Below the pieces are notes generated by a model. It was not told the DNA's origin. It saw only the letters and a program-made list of their open reading frames with translations, and searched no databases. Below are positions 1-6,200 of a DNA stretch of 16,956 nt, in pieces. Numbering within the stretch: position 1 is the stretch's first letter; the number at the start of each line of letters is the position of its first letter. A program made the translations under genes and the position numbers. Source of the DNA: JBAYVY01 sp041674345 (GTDB taxonomy: Bacteria; Planctomycetota; Phycisphaerae; Phycisphaerales; Zrk34); contig JBAYVY010000036.1 of NCBI GenBank assembly GCA_041674345.1, forward strand, positions 1-16,956, given 5' to 3'.

Positions 1-113
1 CACGGGTGATCGCCGTTTTTGAGCCAAAAACGAATGTTTGTCGAAAAATGGTCGAACATTGGCTCGTCTTACCGCCGTTTTTGAAGCAGAATCGAGGCTT
101 TTTGACCCCGTGA
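1..113. other. Unassigned left edge with a T/A-rich hairpin
   Basis: I recognise no gene here. The frame of the toxin-like tail that follows is open from the window edge but hits TGA at 111-113, and its residues do not look like a known domain. A perfect 8-bp hairpin, CGTTTTTG (14-21) with CAAAAACG (25-32), is followed by a second GCCGTTTTTGA word at 74-84. This may be a small dispersed repeat or a recombination junction upstream of the toxin tail. Confidence 0.3.
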
Positions 114-129
114 ACGGTTACTCTATATG
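102..129 (+). promoter_or_regulatory. Possible promoter ahead of the toxin-tail/immunity-like pair
   Basis: TTGACC (102-107) lies 16 bases before TATATG (124-129), or 18 before TATGAA (126-131). It would start transcription near 137 and could drive the gene at 330. It is a sequence match only and lies in AT-rich DNA, where chance matches are common. Confidence 0.3.
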
Positions 130-284
130 AATATACCAACAGTCAAGGTGAGAAAATTTGGATACGCGAGGATTATCCGGTAGATTATGGGGACGGTACT
201 CAACCTCCGCACTTTAATTCTGGTCCTGCGGGCAGCCAAAATCTCCCGAATCATCATAACTGGATAGGGGGAGAAGATAACTGA
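114..284 (+). pseudogene. Broken C-terminal tail of a polymorphic (Rhs-like) toxin
   Basis: This frame has no start codon and an in-frame TGA at 111-113, so it cannot be an intact gene. Its translation reads like a secreted toxin C-terminus: YEYTNSQGEKIWIREDYP, then YGDGTQPPHFNSGPAGSQN, then LPNHHNW, ending in TGA at 282-284. The IRED...DGT...PHFN...HH layout resembles C-terminal toxin modules found at the ends of Rhs/YD-repeat and other polymorphic toxins. That is recalled from family patterns and was not searched. The base composition is AT-richer than the rest of the window. The likely partner is the gene at 330, 45 bases downstream. It could be an orphan toxin tip left after recombination, with the delivery protein outside the window or lost. 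The toxin activity is unknown. Confidence 0.5.
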
Positions 285-329
285 AGATATTGTTTGACTG
301 GATCGAGTGCAAGTATTGGAGTGTTTACG

Positions 330-1118
330 ATGCAAATAAATATATATAGTACCTTGCCAAATTTGCCGCGAATGGAAATCCGATGGCCTGGTGATGACGT
401 GTTGATGGGATGGCAGGAACGCGATAGGTTTACGGCCGTTCGGGTACTGCTTCACGAGGACACTGCTAGTCGGGACATCGCTGTTTTTCGGAAATCCTTA
501 ACTGAACGTGGAACGAGAGATTCGCTGGCATTTCAACCAGAGGTCTTCGATCACCATAATTATGTGTTGCCCCTTAGGGGGGTTTTGTCGCTTCTCCTTA
601 TTCAAGAATGGATGCAATCCTTCCATGACAACCGAGTTGATCTGGTAGTTTGCGATGAACCCCGTGGCAAGAGTCGAATTCGGTCTTACAAGGGATTGTT
701 TGATGCGAAATCGTGCGATACTGCAACTGCGTACGAACAACGAGAATTTGATTTAACCACAGATTCATCGGCTATTTTGGGTAGGCTCGAAACCTCCTCT
801 CTAGGATTTGCGTCGTGTTTCGGTTACTTGGGAGATACATTTAAGGCATTTGGCGTTTACGGATGGCCCAATTTGCCTGATTCTAATTCTCTTCTCGATC
901 GTATATTTGCTTGTTTTGAAAGCCAACGGCAACTTTGGCAATGGGAATCTGGTCGATTGTTACCGATTGTTTGTACTAGCTCAACTTCGCTATTCTTCCT
1001 TCAAGGGGTGGCAAACGAATCGATTCTACAGCTTATTGTTTATCTTCCAAACAAAATGTTGCAGAGCTATTTAGAGGTGGCGCAAGCACGGTTTGGTGCG
1101 GAATTGTCAAGAATGTAG
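330..1118 (+). CDS. Unrecognised 262-aa protein, candidate immunity protein
   Basis: I do not recognise a domain. The protein begins MQINIYSTLPNL and looks soluble, with no signal peptide and no clear membrane segment. It is rich in aromatic and acidic patches (for example IRWPGDDVLMGW near residue 18). ATG at 330 is chosen over upstream TTG (294) or GTG (321) because GGAG (318-321) sits eight bases before it. It follows the toxin-like tail by 45 bases on the same strand, which is where immunity genes normally sit in polymorphic toxin loci. The role is inferred from position alone. Base composition is clearly lower in GC than genes to the right, as expected for transferred toxin/immunity modules. 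Confidence 0.55.
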   Translation: MQINIYSTLPNLPRMEIRWPGDDVLMGWQERDRFTAVRVLLHEDTASRDIAVFRKSLTERGTRDSLAFQPEVFDHHNYVLPLRGVLSLLLIQEWMQSFHDNRVDLVVCDEPRGKSRIRSYKGLFDAKSCDTATAYEQREFDLTTDSSAILGRLETSSLGFASCFGYLGDTFKAFGVYGWPNLPDSNSLLDRIFACFESQRQLWQWESGRLLPIVCTSSTSLFFLQGVANESILQLIVYLPNKMLQSYLEVAQARFGAELSRM

Positions 1119-1141
1119 CGCGACTGAGGTGTTCCACAGGC

Positions 1142-1176
1142 GACCAAGGTGAAAAATGCTTTTGACAGTCTTGGTC
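1142..1176. terminator. Hairpin downstream of the candidate immunity gene
   Basis: GACCAAG (1142-1148) pairs with CTTGGTC (1170-1176) around a 21-base loop, 24 bases after the stop codon of the 330-1118 gene. No run of T follows, so it is a weak terminator candidate. It also lies between two convergent genes. Confidence 0.25.
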
Positions 1177-1235
1177 CAAAATGTTGAGCATTGCAAACAT
1201 TACGATGAAAGGACAGCTTTCGGACACTACTTCTT

Positions 1236-2378
1236 TTATCCACCGATCTTGGCTGGCAACTCGGCTGGCACAATTTCATAACAACCCGTTTTGCTCGGCC
1301 CAACGAAGGCGATCCGATTTTCAGCTTTCAATCCATCCACAGCCCGCTTGGCGGTGCTATACGAGCAGCGGAGTTTTTCGGCGATCTTCGGCATTCGCAG
1401 CCGCTCTCCCGATCTGATCATTTCGAGAATTCGCTCCTGTCGCAGTTTTTCGTCGTCACTCACATCGGTCAACGCGTCCGACTTCGAGTCACTTGCAGCA
1501 CCCAACTTGATGCGCGGGGATTTCGCTGTTCGCAAATCTTTGACGTTGATCCGCGCGTTCAGTCGATAACCACCGTTGGAAGTTTCAATCATGTCTTGCG
1601 GTTCGACTTTCAAGCCCAGTTCTCGGCCGATTTGTTCCGCCATATGCCGTCGAAAATCCCGAATGCTCCCGGCGACGCCGCCCTGACCGCCCTTGCCGGC
1701 CAGCGCACTGCCTGGGAAAGCGCGATACCGGTGCTCATTGAGTCGATCCTTGAGTTTGTCCAGAATGGTCCACATCTGGTTCGACTTGCCGCTTGATAGG
1801 ACCGTAACGCCGCACAGTTCAACACGGTCGGTGTAGAAGATCAATTCGCCGTCTTGGAACGGTTTGTCCGGTTTCAAATGCGTCGCGCCAACGGGATCAT
1901 GTTTCCGTCGTGTACGTTCCAGCACCGATTGAATCACCGACGCCAGTGTACGACCGGTGCGAGGAAACGGCTTGTTGATGAAATCTTTGACGCCGTAATC
2001 GCACAGGGGGGCGGCGAACTCCAAGCCATCCTTGCCATATGCGGTCATCACGATGATCGGCACGCCCTGCATCGATGGGCTTTGGTGAATCTCCTTGGCC
2101 AGGTTGGTCCCGTACTCGATGGAGTCCAGGCCGCGACCGGATTGTACCGGAATGGACAAATCCAGCAGCACATAATGGAAACCGCCCCCGGAAGTCCCGG
2201 AAGCCCCGGAAGTCCCGGAAGCCCCGGAAGTCCCGGAAGTCGTGTTCCCGGCGACGGCAAACTGGTGACGGGCCTCTTCCTGCGATTTGGCCCAGACGTG
2301 ATCGTGCCCCAGCGAGTTTGGAACGGAAGACAGCAAACGCGTAGGGTGATGTTGTGAACGGACTACGAATGGACGCAT
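1236..2378 (-). CDS. Atypical response regulator with winged-helix output
   Basis: The predicted protein has 380 residues. The N-terminal part has the layout of a receiver domain: HYVLLDLSIPV with a probable phospho-acceptor Asp73, VPIIVMTAYG with Thr112, and DFINKPF with Lys136. The first strand reads RPFVVRSQHH, so the usual acidic Mg-binding pair is missing. A run of Thr/Ala-Ser-Gly triplets (about residues 46-65), encoded by the repeat at 2187-2240, interrupts the loop before strand 3. Residues about 175-277, ending IRDFRR...GGYRLN, resemble an OmpR-like winged helix. Residues about 312-371 (RMPKIAEKLRCSYSTAKRAVDGLKAENRI) form a second helix-turn-helix. ATG 2378 is chosen because AAGGA precedes it by ten bases; upstream in-frame starts run into a repeat. 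No histidine kinase is in the window. The gene lies directly downstream of the putative non-coding RNA on the same strand. Confidence 0.8.
   Translation of the reverse strand: MRPFVVRSQHHPTRLLSSVPNSLGHDHVWAKSQEEARHQFAVAGNTTSGTSGASGTSGASGTSGGGFHYVLLDLSIPVQSGRGLDSIEYGTNLAKEIHQSPSMQGVPIIVMTAYGKDGLEFAAPLCDYGVKDFINKPFPRTGRTLASVIQSVLERTRRKHDPVGATHLKPDKPFQDGELIFYTDRVELCGVTVLSSGKSNQMWTILDKLKDRLNEHRYRAFPGSALAGKGGQGGVAGSIRDFRRHMAEQIGRELGLKVEPQDMIETSNGGYRLNARINVKDLRTAKSPRIKLGAASDSKSDALTDVSDDEKLRQERILEMIRSGERLRMPKIAEKLRCSYSTAKRAVDGLKAENRIAFVGPSKTGCYEIVPAELPAKIGG
2187..2240. repeat. 9-bp tandem repeat (CCCGGAAGY x6) inside the response regulator
   Basis: Six perfect or near-perfect units of CCCGGAAGT or CCCGGAAGC run without interruption. 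Being a multiple of three, the array stays in frame and encodes alternating TSG and ASG on the minus strand. It belongs to the same word family as the arrays at 4367-4450 and 15528-15590. Confidence 0.95.
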
Positions 2379-2379
2379 G

Positions 2380-2403
2380 AAAAAACCCATCCTTGCGAAT
2401 GGG
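2380..2403 (-). terminator. Terminator-shaped hairpin overlapping the response regulator RBS
   Basis: Read on the minus strand, CCCAT (2403-2399) pairs with ATGGG (2390-2386) around the eight-base loop TCGCAAGG, followed by TTTTTT (2385-2380). The ATG of the response regulator follows after one base, at 2378. The AAGGA that would serve as its ribosome binding site lies at the loop/3'-arm boundary. The same element could end the upstream non-coding transcript and control entry into the regulator gene. The stem is only 5 bp, so strength is uncertain. Confidence 0.5.
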
Positions 2404-2445
2404 CTTGGTCGTTGGTGTTGATTGCGGGTTGCCGTGTCTTGGCGT

Positions 2446-2533
2446 CCCCTCACCCTAACCCTCCAATCGCCCAAGGGGAGAGGGGATAAGAAACTTCCGG
2501 GGGCGGGGGCGGGTCTTGCTTCCGGGGGCGGGG
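2446..2533. repeat. Dispersed GC-rich repeat block with two TTCCGGGGGCGGGGG copies
   Basis: CCCCTC (2446-2451) can pair with GAGGGG (2480-2485), the CCCTCACCCTAACCCTC type of dispersed repeat seen in many GC-rich genomes. Two copies of TTCCGGGGGCGGGGG follow, starting at 2495 and 2520. The block separates the ncRNA closing stem from the response regulator leader. No gene is seen in it. Confidence 0.6.
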
Positions 2534-2556
2534 GTGCGGTACCGGGCGAGTCCCGG
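2534..2556. repeat. 3' arm of the ncRNA closing stem
   Basis: On the plus strand this reads GTGCGGTACCGGGC, then one unpaired G, then AGTCCCGG. It is the inverted partner of 3646-3667. The two arms lie 1.1 kb apart with 22 complementary positions and one bulge, far beyond chance for two arbitrary sites in a window of this size. Confidence 0.9.
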
Positions 2557-3600
2557 CTGCCGTGGCCGGCTTCGACGAATGGGTACGTCGTGCCCGACCT
2601 GGCTCGGTGGCTCGATGAACGGGACGGCTCTCGCCGTCGCCCCTGTGCCCAGGGTTTCGTCGGTTTCCGAAAGAGCGGGTCGTGTGCGGTCGGTTGATCT
2701 TGCGATCGCCGACCGGTCGCCCGCTCGTCTGGACTGCGCCGCGGTGGTTTCAGGGGTCGCGAGTGAGCGGCCCACCATGGATGGGTCCGTTCCCCTGGCC
2801 GTCAGCGCCGGCCGACCTCACGCCGCTGCATTGTTCCGCGATGGGATCAGCATCACGTCAACGCCGGATCAGGCCGCGGCGCGGCGATCCGGTGCAACGG
2901 CGGCGGTCGGTCACGATGTCCTCCGCGGCAAGCGCGATGGGCGGTTGCGAATGATCGGCGATGATCGGCGCGTCGATTGTTGACGCGCTTGCATCGTGAC
3001 TCCGAGCAGCGCCGCCGTGGCGTTTGTCGCCGATACACCGTCTTCAGTCGATCAGCTTCGTCGCATGGGCGGTTCGGTTTGGCTCGACATGCGGTCGCGC
3101 TGAACTGACGAAAATGTCCCAGGTTGCCGATCGGCCCCGGCCGGCGTGACTTGCGTCCGACGCCTGCGGTTTCCGATCGGGCCGCTCGGCCGATGATTCG
3201 GCCTGTTCGCGGCGTTCGCTCCTGCGGAACGATATCGCCGCGTGGTCAGGCCGGCTCATTGCCATCCTCGCACGCCGCGCGCCGTGGCGACCAGCGCCCG
3301 GCGGAACATGCGTGATGCAGGGCCGATCATGCCGTTCCGAAGTCGCTGTGACCACCGTCCCGTTGGGCCGGCTGCGAACAGCGGTTCTTCGCACACGATG
3401 CGACCCCGGCCAAGTCCCCGCCGCGGCGTCTCGTGCATTCACTTCGACATGCGAAGCGATGCCTTGTGCGCCGCGCGGGCGAGACGCCAGGCGGTATGAC
3501 GATGGTTCCGCCGTTTCTCCGCATGATGATGCGAAGGGTTGACAGCGGCTCGCTCCACCGCCACCTTCCGTTGAGGGCCGGGTGACGGAGTACGCCTGGT

Positions 3601-3622
3601 GTGAATCCGACGAATCGTTCAC
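3601..3622 (-). promoter_or_regulatory. Hairpin directly after boxA (boxB-like position)
   Basis: On the minus strand GTGAA, CGA, loop TTCG, TCG, bulged GA, TTCAC form an 8-bp stem with a UUCG-type loop. It starts two bases after the boxA-like sequence, the order seen in lambda nut sites. Function is inferred. Confidence 0.5.
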
Positions 3623-3623
3623 C

Positions 3624-3635
3624 TGTCAAAGAGCG
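3624..3635 (-). promoter_or_regulatory. boxA-like antitermination sequence
   Basis: The minus strand reads CGCTCTTTGACA, matching the E. coli rRNA-leader boxA TGCTCTTTAACA at 10 of 12 positions and the general CGCTCTT core. boxA in RNA binds NusB-NusE and protects long untranslated transcripts from Rho. It lies just inside the 5' arm of the closing stem, where it makes sense for a 1.1-kb untranslated RNA. Confidence 0.6.
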
Positions 3636-3645
3636 TTCGGCTTCA

Positions 3646-3667
3646 CCGGGACTGCCCGGTACCGCAC
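3646..3667. repeat. 5' arm of the ncRNA closing stem
   Basis: On the plus strand this reads CCGGGACT followed by GCCCGGTACCGCAC, complementary to 2534-2556. In minus-strand RNA it would be within about ten bases of the predicted transcript start. Confidence 0.9.
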
Positions 3668-3681
3668 CGACTTGTCACCTA

Positions 3682-3712
3682 ATGATATAGCGCGCCGTTC
3701 CACGCGATGCAA
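3682..3712 (-). promoter_or_regulatory. Candidate promoter of the non-coding RNA
   Basis: On the minus strand TTGCAT (3712-3707) is followed after 17 bases by TATATC (3689-3684), or after 19 by TATCAT (3687-3682). The region upstream is a T-rich run (3720-3714). The predicted start near 3675 falls eight bases before the closing stem. The -35 match is weak (3 of 6) and the -10 good (4-5 of 6). Confidence 0.5.
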
Positions 3713-3715
3713 GTA

Positions 3716-3961
3716 AAAAACCTTCCGATTTTCAGATTGTGCAACTCCCGGAAAACGGTGCAAAACCAGTGGAAAAACCGTCGCTTCCCTTCGCCGTTGT
3801 CATTGCTGATGTTGCGGAAGATTGGGGACGAAGGGAGTGAGGGAATGAGGGATTGAGGGAATGAGGGAGTGAGGGAGTGAGGGAGTGAGGGAGTGAGGGA
3901 AGGAAATGAGTCACATTTTCACTACATCCGCTTCCCTCAATCCCTTATTCCCTCAATCCCT
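3716..3961. repeat. Intergenic 8-bp tandem repeat and its inverted copy
   Basis: No gene is seen. From 3831 to 3904 the sequence is a run of GAGGGAGT-like 8-mers (variants GAGGGAAT and GAGGGATT). From 3932 to 3962 the complementary CCCTCAATCCC-type sequence appears, touching the stop codon of the uridylyltransferase. The two can fold into an imperfect hairpin that may end transcription from the left-going gene, although no T run follows. This simple-repeat class is a probable source of strain-to-strain variation. Confidence 0.7.
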
Positions 3962-4918
3962 TCACCGTTGCTCGGCCAGATATTGACGCAGCGCAGGCCC
4001 CAACGCCGCGTCCTTCAGCGCCAGCGCGATGCAGCACTGCAAATGTTCCAGCCGGTCGCCGATGTCGTACCGCGTCGCCCGCCAGCGATGCGCGTACATC
4101 GGTTCCCTTGCCGCCAGTTCATTCATCGCATCGGTCAGTTGAATCTCGCCGCCCACGCCCGCCGTCGCATGTTCCAGCCAATCGAAAATCGCCGGCGTGA
4201 AAACGTACCTGCCCGCGATCGCCAAATCCGTCGGGGCCTCGTCGGGCCTGGGCTTCTCCACCAAACGATGCAATCGCAACGTGCGTTCATCATCGCCTTC
4301 GACGCGCCCATCGACGATGCCGTACTTGCTCAACTTCTCGCGCGGCACACGTCGCACGCCCACCACACTTGCGGAGGCGCTTCCGGAGGCGCTTCCGGGG
4401 ACACTTCCGGGGACACTTCCGGGGGCGCTTCCGGTGACACTTCCGGGGGTTTGTTCATGCACGTCGATCAATTGGCGCAGGCCCGCCGGTTGGCCATCGT
4501 CCGCCGCGATGATCGTGTCGCCGAGCATCACCGCGAACGGCTGATCGCCCACCGCCGCCCGCGCGCATCGCACCGCATCGCCCAGTCCCTTCTGCTCCGG
4601 CTGATTCACGAACGTGATTTTCGCCCCGCGCGCCACGTCATGCACCAGCGCCAAACGGTCGGCTTTTCCCGTCTTTTTCAGAAACGCTTCCAACGCCGGG
4701 TCGTCCGCCAGATGTTTGCGAATCGCCTCTTTGCCGTCGTTGATGACGATGACCAGATGCGTGATGCCGCTGTCGAGCGCTTCTTCAATGACATACTGCA
4801 ACACCGGCTTGTCCAGCACGGCGAGCATCTCCTTCGGCACGGCCTTGGTCGCCGGCAGCAACCGCGTCCCGAATCCCGCGGCGGGAATGACGGCCGTGGT
4901 GACGGATTGAATGGGCAT
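3962..4918 (-). CDS. UTP-dependent sugar-1-phosphate uridylyltransferase (GalU-type)
   Basis: The 318-residue protein is a nucleotidyltransferase that joins UTP and a sugar 1-phosphate to give a UDP-sugar and pyrophosphate in the cytoplasm. The signature AAGFGTRLLPATKAVPKEM (residues 13-31) binds the nucleotide; PEQKGLGDAV, VMLGDTII, VPREKLSKYGIVDG and LVEKP follow in GalU order. Residues about 157-182 are an inserted Gly/Ser/Pro run encoded by the array at 4367-4450; relatives pass directly from DVHEQT-like to ASVVGV-like sequence. ATG 4918 is preferred over TTG 4930 because GGAA precedes it by six bases. The upstream neighbour on the same strand is the glucuronokinase-like gene, so glucuronate 1-phosphate is a possible substrate beside glucose 1-phosphate. 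Specificity cannot be read from sequence alone. Confidence 0.88.
   Translation of the reverse strand: MPIQSVTTAVIPAAGFGTRLLPATKAVPKEMLAVLDKPVLQYVIEEALDSGITHLVIVINDGKEAIRKHLADDPALEAFLKKTGKADRLALVHDVARGAKITFVNQPEQKGLGDAVRCARAAVGDQPFAVMLGDTIIAADDGQPAGLRQLIDVHEQTPGSVTGSAPGSVPGSVPGSASGSASASVVGVRRVPREKLSKYGIVDGRVEGDDERTLRLHRLVEKPRPDEAPTDLAIAGRYVFTPAIFDWLEHATAGVGGEIQLTDAMNELAAREPMYAHRWRATRYDIGDRLEHLQCCIALALKDAALGPALRQYLAEQR
4367..4450. repeat. 12-bp tandem repeat (x7) inside the uridylyltransferase gene
   Basis: Seven units of the ACTTCCGGGGAC type (variants GCTTCCGGAGGC and ACTTCCGGGGGC) run head to tail in frame. They encode GSVPGSVP/GSAS-like residues on the minus strand. The core is the same TTCCGGGG word as in the other arrays, but the period is 12 rather than 9. 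Confidence 0.93.
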
Positions 4919-5124
4919 GGCGTGTTCCAAAAAGAAATTTCACAAGAGGCACAGAGACACACGGATGCGAAGAAAGGGACGAAGGGACTCGGGGACGGAG
5001 GGACGAAGTGAGGATGGGGCGTGACTCTTTCACTTCGTCCCTTCGTGCCTTCGTCCCTGATCCCTGCTTCCCATTTTGCTCTGTGCCTCTGTGGCTCTGT
5101 GGTTCATTTCTTTTGTGGTGAATC
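4919..5124. repeat. Nested inverted repeats of dispersed type between two genes
   Basis: An outer pair, GAGGCACAGAG (4946-4956) with its complement (5079-5089), encloses an inner 12-bp pair, GGGACGAAGTGA (5000-5011) with 5030-5041. The CACAGAGGCACAGAG and GGGACGAAGG words are common intergenic repeats in planctomycete-like genomes. No gene is seen. The structure may act as a spacer or terminator after the glucuronokinase-like gene. Confidence 0.75.
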
Positions 5125-6129
5125 TTATCCGGGTACCACTTCAGGCACGATGACTTCGGCGTCGATCTTGCGGTACGCTTCGGTGATGCGTTGCAGGCGT
5201 GCCGGGTCGCCGTCGTAGGCGGCGATCACCGCTCCGCCGGAACCGGCGAACTTCACGAACGCGCCGAGTTTTCGACCGGTTTCGACCAGTTCCTTGTTGC
5301 CGTCGCTGATTTGAAGAATGCTCGCCCGAAGGTCGAAGTTGGCGTTCATCAGCGGGCCGATTTCGTTACCGCGACCGGCGACGATCAGGTCGCGCGCCTG
5401 CTGGGCGTAACCGGCGAACTGTTTCATGGCATCGAGCACCTTCTGTTCGCCGCGAGCATAGCGGCCCCGCAGATCGTTGTGCGGCACCTCGGTTCCCTCG
5501 GCCAGCAGCGGGCGAAACGCCACGAACAGCGGCGGCAGCAGTTTCGGGTCCAGTGGTTCGTATTCGCCGTAGCCGCGCTGGTCGATGAGCTGCTTGTTGA
5601 AATCCATGAAGACCGCGCCTTCATAAACCTGAATGACGCGATCCTGCAAACCGGCTCCGATGCCCAGTTCGTCGCGCTCCACGCTCAGGGCCAGCGCCGG
5701 TTGAAGCGGCTTGGTGATTTCCACGCCGAAGAACTGCATGAGGGCGCGCAGCGTGGCGGTGACGATCGCGCTGGAACCGGCCAGCCCGACGCGCACGGGG
5801 ATGTTGGTGTGATACTCGATGCTGAAGTTGCGTTTGGGCAGTTCGATGCCGTGCTGTTGACAATAATCGACGAAACGTTTGATGGTGGCTTTGATGAGGC
5901 GGATGCCGCCGTAGTACCCGTTGAGCGACACGTCGCCGAGCAGGTCGTTGAGATCGGCGAAGTCGGTGCGGTCGGAGCGCTGCGGCAGAATCGTCAGTCG
6001 CGGCGACTCGAACAGCGTGACGCGCGCCTGGAAGTTGCCGACGATGACGCTGATGGTTTTGCCGAAGTATCCGTCGGACGGATTGCCGATCAGTCCGACG
6101 CGGGCGTGAGCGCTGGTTTGTATCATCAT
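5125..6129 (-). CDS. Glucuronokinase-like GHMP kinase
   Basis: The 334-residue protein belongs to the GHMP kinase family. It closely follows the pattern of plant glucuronokinase, which phosphorylates D-glucuronate at C1 with ATP. Visible motifs are ARVGLIGNPSDGYFGKT (residues 9-25, GHMP motif 1), NGYYGGIRL (70-78), the ATP-binding PVRVGLAGSSA (111-121, motif 2), ELGIGAGLQDRVIQVYEG (154-171) and KFAGSGGAV (293-301, motif 3). Length fits the family. ATG 6129 or the adjacent ATG 6126 could start it; no strong ribosome site separates them. The uridylyltransferase lies 206 bases downstream on the same strand, so the two could turn glucuronate into UDP-glucuronate. Another sugar such as a heptose is possible, but the NPSD and LQDRVIQVYEG blocks favour the glucuronokinase branch. 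Confidence 0.8.
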   Translation of the reverse strand: MMIQTSAHARVGLIGNPSDGYFGKTISVIVGNFQARVTLFESPRLTILPQRSDRTDFADLNDLLGDVSLNGYYGGIRLIKATIKRFVDYCQQHGIELPKRNFSIEYHTNIPVRVGLAGSSAIVTATLRALMQFFGVEITKPLQPALALSVERDELGIGAGLQDRVIQVYEGAVFMDFNKQLIDQRGYGEYEPLDPKLLPPLFVAFRPLLAEGTEVPHNDLRGRYARGEQKVLDAMKQFAGYAQQARDLIVAGRGNEIGPLMNANFDLRASILQISDGNKELVETGRKLGAFVKFAGSGGAVIAAYDGDPARLQRITEAYRKIDAEVIVPEVVPG

Positions 6130-6158
6130 GTCGAATGTCTCGCCGGGTGGGTGAAGGC

Positions 6159-6164
6159 ATTATA
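6159..6164 (-). promoter_or_regulatory. Consensus -10 element ahead of the glucuronokinase-like gene
   Basis: The minus strand reads TATAAT at 6164-6159, about 30 bases before the ATG at 6129. A matching -35 at the right distance is not obvious (CCGGGG occupies it). It may drive the kinase/uridylyltransferase pair. Confidence 0.4.
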
Positions 6165-6200
6165 CTGATTTGTTCGTGAATCCCCGGAATCCACGGAAGA

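Larger units (their letters stand above)
2534..3675 (-). ncRNA. Putative large structured non-coding RNA (~1.1 kb), class unknown
   Basis: No reading frame here looks like a protein. The long ones (for example minus 3044-3622) are Arg/Ser/Ala-rich, overlap each other and lack domain-like sequence. The ends pair over long range: 3667-3654 with 2547-2534 (14 bp) and 3653-3646 with 2556-2549 (8 bp), with one bulged base at 2548. Internal hairpins, in plus coordinates: 2623-2628/2633-2638 (GAGA loop on minus); 2687-2693/2709-2715 extended by 2696-2699/2704-2707 (GCAA loop on minus); 2864-2870/2886-2892; 2968-2974/2982-2988; 3213-3219/3224-3231; 3373-3378/3388-3393; and 3425-3433/3480-3488 extended by 3418-3422/3490-3494. 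GNRA loops arise only on the minus strand, the strand with the promoter-like and boxA-like sequences. I looked for RNase P, tmRNA and SRP hallmark sequences and did not see them. The size and terminal stem recall GOLLD-, ROOL- or OLE-scale RNAs, but I cannot match it to them. The strand and RNA nature are inferred. Confidence 0.65.

Noticed and set aside
3044..3622. A 192-codon open frame on the minus strand within the putative RNA
   Set aside because: Its product is dominated by Arg, Ser, Ala and Pro, has no domain-like segment, overlaps several other open frames of equal quality, and the region is better explained by RNA structure.
2534..3675. RNase P RNA, tmRNA, SRP RNA or a group II intron
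   Set aside because: The length is wrong for the first three, and I did not find their conserved core sequences or a domain V-like hairpin; no intron-encoded protein is present.
4367..4450. Possible CRISPR array
   Set aside because: The units are 12 bases, contiguous and without spacers, and are translated in frame; the arrays at 2187-2240 and 15528-15590 fail for the same reason.
3893..5011. A 372-codon open frame on the plus strand
   Set aside because: It is antisense to the uridylyltransferase, whose catalytic motifs are clear; long antisense frames are expected in GC-rich coding DNA.
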